26,910 bases of DNA from a virus. A program made the translations under genes and the position numbers. The DNA lies in the IMG/VR virus record IMGVR_UViG_3300006750_000059, positions 1-26,910 of that record; one strand, 5' to 3'. Shown here in pieces: positions 23,111-26,910 of the stretch (the stretch's first letter is position 1; every line of letters begins with the position of its first letter). Under the pieces are notes generated by a model, which worked only from the letters and a program-made list of their open reading frames with translations, was not told the DNA's origin and searched no databases.

Positions 23111-23381
23111 CACTGTCTCCCATTTTTGTTATCATTGAAAATGGTACATTCCATTTCATATCATCAATATTAACAATTGCTCTTTTTCTGTTTATTTTTA
23201 TTACATAGCCTTCCTCTAATCCTCTACTACCATTTACAGCCACTCTCTCACCAACATTTAATGTATACTTAAGCCTGTTCCCAAGTGAAGTTCTTCTGTC
23301 TTTTATAAAACCCTGTATTGTTTTAAGTTCTCTTTCATCTTCAATCAGATTTATCTGTCTTTCTATTTCACGTAATTCCAT
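23103..23381 (-). CDS. Small SH3/KOW-like barrel protein, 92 aa
   Basis: ATG at 23381 with AAAGGAG upstream. An N-terminal helix pair (REIERQINLIEDERELKTIQ) leads to a beta-barrel-like part: VGERVAVNGSRGLEEGYVIK, INRKRAIVNIDD, WNVPFSMITKM, which has the V-x-V...G-x-V-x-K-I-x-x-x-x-A-x-V pattern of SH3/KOW-type barrels found in small phage proteins. It may bind nucleic acid. Ends DSDE. Confidence 0.55.
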   Translation of the reverse strand: MELREIERQINLIEDERELKTIQGFIKDRRTSLGNRLKYTLNVGERVAVNGSRGLEEGYVIKINRKRAIVNIDDMKWNVPFSMITKMGDSDE

Positions 23382-23400
23382 TTCATTCTCCTTTGTTTGT

Positions 23401-23667
23401 TTAGAATCCTGCTAATCTTCTAAAATCAGCATCATTTACTTGTTTATCAGTATGTTCAACATCTTCCCATATACCATCACTGTTCTCAGCCATTATTATA
23501 TCTGTTGAATAAACACTACCAATTTCATCAAATAATCCAATCTCTGAGCCAAACGTCTTTATCAGTCTTGTATTTCCCTTTAAATTGTCCATCATAATTC
23601 CATTAACAGAAACACCAAGCTGTTTTGTTCTTATGTTTGTGCCTTTTTTTATGTCATTCGTTTTCAT
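23401..23667 (-). CDS. Hypothetical 88-aa protein
   Basis: Start at ATG 23667 (MKTNDIKKGTNIRTK), after AAAGGAG; a longer reading to 23712 would run further into the previous gene. The opening KKGTNIRTKQLGVSVNGIMM and GNTRLIKTFGSEIG suggest a small beta-rich domain; it ends in a helical DADFRRLAGF. It has the look of small phage proteins of unknown role. Confidence 0.55.
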   Translation of the reverse strand: MKTNDIKKGTNIRTKQLGVSVNGIMMDNLKGNTRLIKTFGSEIGLFDEIGSVYSTDIIMAENSDGIWEDVEHTDKQVNDADFRRLAGF

Positions 23668-23684
23668 TCTGTCTCCTTTGTTGG

Positions 23685-24068
23685 TTATCCAAATACAATT
23701 TTTCCAAAACAAGCCATCTGTAATGCTATATCTGCATCATCAGCATCATATTGTTCATTTAATATTCTATCAAGTATTTCAGGGTATTCAGTATCTAATT
23801 TCTGTAATGCATCAATGATTGATTTCTTTGTCATTGGGTATTTCTCCCCTGTTTCTGCATCATGTATATACATTACAGCATCTTTTTTCTTTGTTTTTGT
23901 TAAATATTCGTGTTTCCAGCCACCAACCTTTTTCATATCTTCATTATCTTCACAACTGATATTGTTTGCCCAGTATGTCGAGCCACTATCAAATGCACAA
24001 ACTAAAACATTCTCAATCAGTTCATCAGATATTTCTAATCGTCTGTTTATTATATTCATGTCAGTCAT
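23685..24068 (-). CDS. Conserved-type phage protein, 127 aa
   Basis: ATG at 24068 with AAAGGAG (ATG at 24059 is an alternative). Pattern: ISDELIENVLVCAFDSGSTY, WANNI, VGGWKHEYL, then a strand VMYIHDAETGEKYPMTKKSI and helix IIDALQKLDTEYPEILDRIL, ending ALQMACFGKIVFG. The arrangement (GSTYWAN... IHDAETGE...ADIALQMACFG) recurs in phage early regions; function not known. Acidic, soluble, no cofactors visible. Confidence 0.6.
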   Translation of the reverse strand: MTDMNIINRRLEISDELIENVLVCAFDSGSTYWANNISCEDNEDMKKVGGWKHEYLTKTKKKDAVMYIHDAETGEKYPMTKKSIIDALQKLDTEYPEILDRILNEQYDADDADIALQMACFGKIVFG

Positions 24069-24269
24069 TTATTCTCCTTTGTTTGAATCATGTATGTATT
24101 CCAAATCTTCTGTTTTATTTATCTCTTTAATTTCTTTAACTCTACAAAATAAATGTGGAAACTCTAATACAGCTTTACCAACAGCATGATATTTGTCCAC
24201 ATAATCCCATATTTCTACTCCATGTGTCATTCCAGCTTTGTTTTCAAGATATACTTTGCATTTTTTCAT
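24069..24269 (-). CDS. Hypothetical 66-aa protein
   Basis: ATG at 24269 overlaps the stop of the upstream gene by 1 nt (TAATG) with GGGAGG in good position. Beta-rich start (KCKVYLENKAGMTHGVEIWD), then AVGKAVLEFPHLFCRVKEIK, acidic end. Family unknown. Confidence 0.55.
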   Translation of the reverse strand: MKKCKVYLENKAGMTHGVEIWDYVDKYHAVGKAVLEFPHLFCRVKEIKEINKTEDLEYIHDSNKGE

Positions 24270-24613
24270 TACACAAACCTCCCTTCAAGGTATTCAATTG
24301 GATAATCAGGATAATGTGTGTGTAACTTCATTACAAGTTCATTGTATTCGCCTACTGTAAAATCAGTTAAATCGGATACATCTACCCAATTATCTTTAGT
24401 ACCATCTGTAAATGTGCTTCTACAATTCAAACACAGATTGCCTTTCCATTCAATGACAATATATTCCATTTCTGATATTTTAATGATTGGCTTTCCAATA
24501 AATCCCATCAGTTTCTTTATCAGTTCATCTTGTGTTATTTCTCCATCAAGATGACAGTCCACCAAATCAATAATACTTTCTATTCGTGGCTTTTTCTTTG
24601 CTGTTTTCTTCAT
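24269..24613 (-). CDS. Hypothetical 114-aa protein
   Basis: ATG at 24613 with AAGGAGG 6 nt upstream, inside a 17-bp block identical to that before the next gene up. The N-terminus is basic (KKTAKKKPRIES) and leads to a helical part (IIDLVDCHLDGEITQDELIK) and a beta part (IIKISEMEYIVIEWKGNLCL). Two cysteines in CLNC could bind metal, but a second pair is lacking. Ends in a helix and YLEGRFV. Family unknown. Confidence 0.55.
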   Translation of the reverse strand: MKKTAKKKPRIESIIDLVDCHLDGEITQDELIKKLMGFIGKPIIKISEMEYIVIEWKGNLCLNCRSTFTDGTKDNWVDVSDLTDFTVGEYNELVMKLHTHYPDYPIEYLEGRFV

Positions 24614-24783
24614 ACAGCCTCCTTTTCTAGTTTATCAACTCTTTGTCTTAACATACTTAATTCAGAAATATGACTATGCATATATCTGTCTAATGTTGTC
24701 ATTTTCCATAAATTCTTTAATCCTACAAACCACAACTTTGTTGTTACTGTAAACATTTTCATCTTTTGTTTATATTCTTTCAT
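24610..24783 (-). CDS. Hypothetical 57-aa protein
   Basis: ATG at 24783 with AAGGAGG; its end overlaps the next start by ATGA. Basic, with a hydrophobic/aromatic centre (FTVTTKLWFVGLKNLWKM) and a C-terminal coiled coil (ISELSMLRQRVDKLEKE). The centre may touch the membrane. Family unknown. Its long leader contains the structured segments at 24824-24995. Confidence 0.5.
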   Translation of the reverse strand: MKEYKQKMKMFTVTTKLWFVGLKNLWKMTTLDRYMHSHISELSMLRQRVDKLEKEAV

Positions 24784-24797
24784 ACAGCCTCCTTTTC
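24611..24797 (-). repeat. Duplicated ribosome-binding/start block (17 bp, two copies)
   Basis: CATACAGCCTCCTTTTC (+ strand) is present exactly at 24611-24627 and 24781-24797. On the - strand it is GAAAAGGAGGCTGTATG: an ideal Shine-Dalgarno sequence plus start codon for two successive genes. The first copy also codes for the last residues of the 57-aa protein, so the repeat serves as both coding end and start signal. It probably arose by local duplication. Confidence 0.6.
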
Positions 24798-24926
24798 CTT
24801 TTCTTTTTATTTATCAAAAAACTGTGAGAGCCTCACATATTCCTTTGCCGTACCTCCTATGCAGGTGTGGTAGGACTTACAGGACCAGTTATTGGCTCTC
24901 ACTTTTTCTTTTCTTTTTATTTATCA
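24798..24926. repeat. 19-bp direct repeat flanking structured segment
   Basis: CTTTTCTTTTTATTTATCA occurs at 24798-24816 and again at 24908-24926, one copy on each side of the stem at 24824-24902. With the neighbouring stem at 24926-24995 this gives a repeated plan of stem plus spacer, as if one unit had been duplicated and the stems had diverged. Confidence 0.55.
24824..24902 (-). ncRNA. Structured RNA element B, 9-bp stem and U-run
   Basis: Arms GTGAGAGCC (24824-24832) and GGCTCTCAC (24894-24902) pair perfectly; flanking A and T runs extend the stem past a 2-nt bulge. On the - strand the 3' arm is followed by AGTTTTTTG, so it could be the 3' end of a small RNA or a large-loop terminator. 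Inside, TCCTA/TAGGA arms (11-nt loop CCACACCUGCA in RNA) can form. AACTGGTCCTG...CTACC in this element resembles AACTGGCCTGCTACC in the element at 20027-20132. There is no open frame of note and no tRNA T-loop. Confidence 0.45.
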
Positions 24927-24995
24927 TCAGTGTAGGTAGCTATAATGAGGCTATACTTTCAAGCTCTGATAATAACATTTATCACCTACACTGAT
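24926..24995 (-). ncRNA. Structured RNA element A, perfect 12-bp stem
   Basis: Arms ATCAGTGTAGGT (24926-24937) and ACCTACACTGAT (24984-24995) are perfectly complementary and enclose 46 nt. Inside on the - strand GATAA-AUGUUA-UUATC can form a second hairpin. It starts exactly one base after the stop codon of the gene at 24996. A 12-codon frame inside (ATGTTATTATCAGAG...) preceded by AGGTGATAA could be a leader peptide, but this is weak. It could protect the upstream mRNA end, regulate the 57-aa gene, or be a small RNA. Confidence 0.45.
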
Positions 24996-25238
24996 TCACC
25001 TACAAATCTTTATCAGTTTCATTGCTTTGTAATAGTGTTTTCTACAAAACCAACCACCAACTGAAAAATTATCTTTTGTCTTCCAACCAAGCCATTCAGT
25101 ATTATTCGTTGCAAAACTTTTCTTACAAATCTTGCAATTCCTTTTCTTTGGCTTTAAAATAATATTTATTGTTCCATCATAACTTGTTACTTCACTGATT
25201 TTATAATCATCTTTATTTATCACTTCATTTAATTGCAT
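24996..25238 (-). CDS. Small Cys/His zinc-binding protein, 80 aa
   Basis: Start set at ATG 25238 (MQLNEVINKDDYKI) with GAGGA 4 nt upstream; the longer frame to 25286 would cross the terminator at 25267-25302. A beta-rich N-terminus (GTINIILKPKKR) is followed by CKICKKSF and, ~28 residues on, GGWFCRKHYYK: a C-x2-C...C-x2-H zinc site. First gene of the leftward early array after the terminator, so a promoter should lie close by, though none is obvious. Function unknown. Confidence 0.6.
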   Translation of the reverse strand: MQLNEVINKDDYKISEVTSYDGTINIILKPKKRNCKICKKSFATNNTEWLGWKTKDNFSVGGWFCRKHYYKAMKLIKICR

Positions 25239-25266
25239 AATGTCCTCATGTTTAATTATTGCTATA

Positions 25267-25302
25267 AAACAAAAAACCCCAATCAAAATTAATTGATTGA
25301 GG
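25267..25302 (-). terminator. Rho-independent terminator of the 25337-25762 gene
   Basis: On the - strand CCTCAATCAA pairs with TTGATTGGGG (10 bp, one U-G) around the 6-nt loop TTAATT, followed by TTTTTTGTTTT. It lies 34 nt past the stop of the upstream gene and separates that gene from the early array. Confidence 0.9.
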
Positions 25303-25336
25303 TCTATTGCTTTTTATAAAACACTTACTTTATAAG

Positions 25337-25762
25337 TTACTTTACATCATCGTAGAATATTGTTTTACCGTTCTTAACAACATACAAGCTATCTTGCACT
25401 TTTATTCCTTGAATATATAAAGTTGGGTTACCTATTGCAAAACCATTTTCAGTATTGCCGTTAAACTCGCAATCTTCTTTTGGTAGTACTAATTGATAGC
25501 CACTGATTTTCTTTCCGTTGTCCTTGCCTTTGTGTTGAACTATTGTTTCGCCAATTTCATAATAAAACTCTTGAAATTCTTTACAAAGCGTTTCGTGTAT
25601 TACTTCATTTACACGCGTTTGAATAACTTGTTTCATTGTAAGCACTTTACTTGCAACCACTTTATTTGTTGGCATTCCAAGTCCCATTTTTTTAGCAAGG
25701 TCTTCTTGCGTCAAATGTTGTCTTGTTCCGTTGTTTTGAGTTACTGTTTTTTCTTTTGACAT
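25337..25762 (-). CDS. Hypothetical 141-aa protein, own transcription unit
   Basis: ATG at 25762 with AAAGGAA upstream. The N-terminus is polar (MSKEKTVTQNNGTRQ), then HLTQEDLAKKMGLG, which recalls one helix of an XRE-type HTH but is too short to call. The middle is helical (VLTMKQVIQTRVNEVIHETL) and the C-terminal half beta-rich (ISGYQLVLPKEDCEF, FAIGNPTLYIQGIKVQDSLY, VVKNGKTIFYDDV). It has its own leader hairpin and a strong terminator, unlike the dense array downstream, and diverges from the + genes at 25943. It may be a regulator of the divergent region or an independently expressed accessory gene; family unknown. Confidence 0.6.
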   Translation of the reverse strand: MSKEKTVTQNNGTRQHLTQEDLAKKMGLGMPTNKVVASKVLTMKQVIQTRVNEVIHETLCKEFQEFYYEIGETIVQHKGKDNGKKISGYQLVLPKEDCEFNGNTENGFAIGNPTLYIQGIKVQDSLYVVKNGKTIFYDDVK

Positions 25763-25803
25763 AAGAAATTCCTTTCATTATTTATGATTTATTTCAAAAA
25801 GCC

Positions 25804-25815
25804 GTGCCGAAGCAC
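25804..25815 (-). promoter_or_regulatory. UUCG-tetraloop hairpin in the leader of the 25762 gene
   Basis: On the - strand GUGC-UUCG-GCAC, the very stable cUUCGg tetraloop, about 42 nt before the ATG at 25762, followed by GGCTTTTTG. It could be a leader stabiliser or a weak attenuator. Confidence 0.45.
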
Positions 25816-25860
25816 TATATATAATAATACATATAAATATATATTGAAAGTAATAAATAA

Positions 25861-25899
25861 TATAAATATATTGGTATATATAAATATATTGCCTAATAT
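25861..25899 (+). promoter_or_regulatory. Promoter with repeated TATAAATATATTG operator-like sites
   Basis: TTGGTA (25871-25876) and TAATAT (25894-25899) are spaced 17 nt, a good sigma70-type promoter for the + genes starting at 25943. TATAAATATATTG occurs exactly twice (25861-25873 and 25879-25891, 18 nt apart) over the promoter, with a third imperfect copy near 25832-25845. Repeated sites over a promoter between divergent genes suggest a repressor operator, though AT-rich DNA inflates such matches. Confidence 0.4.
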
Positions 25900-25942
25900 A
25901 TAGTACAAAACAAATAAAACAAAAAAGAGGTGAAAAAAAATC

Positions 25943-26116
25943 ATGTTTAATAAATACAATAAGAATATAACAATCAGTAAATCGCAATATGGACGCGTAA
26001 ACGCTATAATAGTGAAAGAATATTTAAGAAGAATAAACAAGTTGACGCATGATGTAAAAATCGTTGAAAATGAGCAAAATGTTAAATTAATAGTTACACC
26101 AATTGAGGAGGTTTAA
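25943..26116 (+). CDS. Hypothetical 57-aa protein
   Basis: ATG at 25943 behind AGAGGTG. Basic start (MFNKYNKNITISKSQYG), a helix (NAIIVKEYLRRINKLTHD) and an end strand (VKIVENEQNVKLIVTPI). Its end carries the GAGGAGG of the next gene, 2 nt on. No family known. First gene of a three-gene + strand cassette running opposite to the early array. Confidence 0.6.
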   Translation: MFNKYNKNITISKSQYGRVNAIIVKEYLRRINKLTHDVKIVENEQNVKLIVTPIEEV

Positions 26117-26118
26117 TC

Positions 26119-26409
26119 ATGTATGTAAATAAAGTTATTGAAAATGTTGATGACGTTGTTGATGTTCTTAATAATTTAGAAAACAAAATAAAAAAACAAG
26201 ATGCAAAAATTGATACATTAAATTTATATATTGATGTTATTAATAATAAAGTAAATAATAATATTGTTGTAGATGATAATAGTATTAATATTAATAAACT
26301 TGTTGAAGACGTATATAATGCGTGTAATTATGGGAATTTTATCAATAAGAATGACTTAAAAGAGTTAATCAATAAACATATCACCTTAAGTGATGAAAGG
26401 AGTGTTTAA
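26119..26409 (+). CDS. Hypothetical coiled-coil protein, 96 aa
   Basis: ATG at 26119 with GAGGAGG 7-8 nt upstream. Long Asn/Asp/Val-rich helix with heptad pattern (VIENVDDVVDVLNNLENKIK, KQDAKIDTLNLYIDVINNKV), an Asn-rich linker, then a second domain (INKLVEDVYNACNYGNF, INKNDLKELINKHI). Very low GC with Asn and Ile codons abundant. Probably oligomeric; function unknown. Confidence 0.6.
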   Translation: MYVNKVIENVDDVVDVLNNLENKIKKQDAKIDTLNLYIDVINNKVNNNIVVDDNSININKLVEDVYNACNYGNFINKNDLKELINKHITLSDERSV

Positions 26410-26411
26410 TT

Positions 26412-26588
26412 ATGCTAAGTAGAAAGTATTATAAAATGATAGCGAAATGTATTAAGGATAGTACTACATTAGATGCGTATGGTGATGAGATAGTACACAA
26501 AGATAGTTTAATAGATGACATATCAAACGAGTTAAAGCGCGATAATATAAACTTCAATTATACCACGTTTAGAGATGCGTGTGAGTAG
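26412..26588 (+). CDS. Hypothetical 58-aa protein
   Basis: ATG at 26412, 2 nt after the previous stop, with AAAGGAG upstream. Charged helical protein (SRKYYKMIAKCIKDSTTL, DSLIDDISNELKRD) ending NFNYTTFRDACE, an ending seen in small phage/plasmid-type proteins where F-x-x-F-x-x-AC closes a helix. Unknown role. It is followed after 23 nt by a strong terminator. Confidence 0.6.
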   Translation: MLSRKYYKMIAKCIKDSTTLDAYGDEIVHKDSLIDDISNELKRDNINFNYTTFRDACE

Positions 26589-26611
26589 GTCGCGCATTGT
26601 GTAGCAATAGA

Positions 26612-26639
26612 AAGCCTCACTTATTAGTGGGGCTTTTTT
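26612..26639 (+). terminator. Rho-independent terminator of the + cassette
   Basis: AAGCCTCAC and GTGGGGCTT form a 9-bp stem (one U-G) with loop TTATTA, followed by TTTT. It ends the three-gene + transcript. Confidence 0.9.
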
Positions 26640-26809
26640 GTTTGTGTTCCTTATCTTTATAAATATATAAAAATTTTATCTCATTATAATTTAGAGTTTT
26701 AATTCAATTTTCAACCTAATTTCAACCCATATGGGGACTTTTCGGGGGGGGTTGGTGGATACAGAAACACTCACACCCATTCTGATATAATTTTTGAAAC
26801 TTTGTAACA
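26640..26809. other. Non-coding DNA with eight-G run
   Basis: No supportable gene. The first part is AT-rich. The palindrome CCCATATGGG (26726-26735) is followed by ACTTTTC, a run of eight G (26744-26751) and TTGGTGG, an unusual GC patch in DNA this AT-rich, with several G tracts within 30 nt that could form a G-quadruplex on the + strand. Confidence 0.5.
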
Positions 26810-26898
26810 TCTTTTTCTTTATTTAATTTCTTTTTCTCTATTACTGTATCTCTATTATATCTCTATAATAATCTCTATAAGAGTGCGTGCGCGCGTAT
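26810..26898. repeat. Right copy of ~90-bp diverged repeat, iteron-like
   Basis: TCTTTTTCTTTATTT, then TTTCTTTTTCTCTA, three units close to TATCTCTATTA/TATCTCTATAA/TAATCTCTATAA, then GTGCGTGCGCGCGTATA. The order and much of the sequence match 19024-19113. Here no reading frame crosses it intact: all three - strand frames contain stops, so it is non-coding. It runs to within 12 nt of the window edge. Confidence 0.7.
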
Positions 26899-26910
26899 AC
26901 TGATATTTAA

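Noticed and set aside
24824-24902. tRNA or tRNA-like gene
   Set aside because: The 7-nt-loop hairpin and closing stem suggested it, but there is no T-loop GTTCRA, no correct arm spacing and no CCA end on either strand; the same holds for 20027-20132.
25778-26040. Two - strand frames of 69 and 83 codons
   Set aside because: They are low-complexity Ile/Tyr/Phe frames over the AT-rich divergent promoter region and run antisense to the gene at 25943, with no ribosome binding site.
26843-26910. Partial - strand frame entering from the right edge and ending near 26857
   Set aside because: Only about 17 codons are visible, all within the repeat; too short to call a gene.

Overview
The window is a stretch of an AT-rich tailed-phage (Caudoviricetes) genome. 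No bacterial housekeeping gene, rRNA or tRNA was seen. The reasons are the pairing of a virion/tail block with a replication-recombination block, very dense gene packing with 1-8 nt overlaps and ATGA/TAATG junctions, strong AGGAGG-type ribosome binding sites, and many tiny unknown genes. The strong Shine-Dalgarno sequences and the RpoD-like sigma region 4 show a bacterial host; the host cannot be named from sequence alone.

Left block (1-11911, + strand): the end of a tail-fibre-like gene, a small methyltransferase resembling guanidinoacetate methyltransferase, a beta-rich tail/appendage protein, then four head-to-tail genes ending in a 2411-residue giant protein of the phage 'large polyvalent / internal virion protein' type. 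The giant appears to carry a buried tyrosine-recombinase-like region and a degenerate HExxE motif.

Middle block (11908-19506, - strand, convergent with the left block): PD-(D/E)XK endonuclease, small Zn and membrane peptides, RuvC-like resolvase, DnaB-like helicase, DNA methyltransferase, coiled-coil small proteins, a mini-HTH peptide, an SSB-like protein, a DUF1071/Sak3-type annealing protein, an XRE-sigma4 fusion regulator, a Cas4-like Fe-S exonuclease and a ribbon-helix-helix protein. Together these form a replication/recombination module: exonuclease plus annealing protein plus SSB, helicase, and two branch-cutting nuclease candidates. The SSB-like protein and the helicase share the same NDIPF carboxyl tail.

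Right-middle block (19522-25238, - strand): about twenty small, mostly unknown early-type genes in one translationally coupled series, including Zn-ribbon, ParB-like and coiled-coil proteins and a 20-residue membrane peptide. It is broken by non-coding segments (20027-20132, 24824-24902, 24926-24995) closed by long near-perfect stems, which look like structured RNAs.

Right end (25267-26910): a small, differently organised cassette. A - strand gene with a clear terminator diverges from three + strand genes that end at another clear terminator; an AT-rich repeat-bearing promoter region lies between them. Beyond is non-coding DNA with an eight-G run and, at the very edge, a diverged ~90-bp copy of a segment found inside the Cas4-like gene. 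That duplication, with short iterated TATCTCTAT units and an alternating GTGCG tract, is the strongest unexplained signal and may mark a replication or recombination site.
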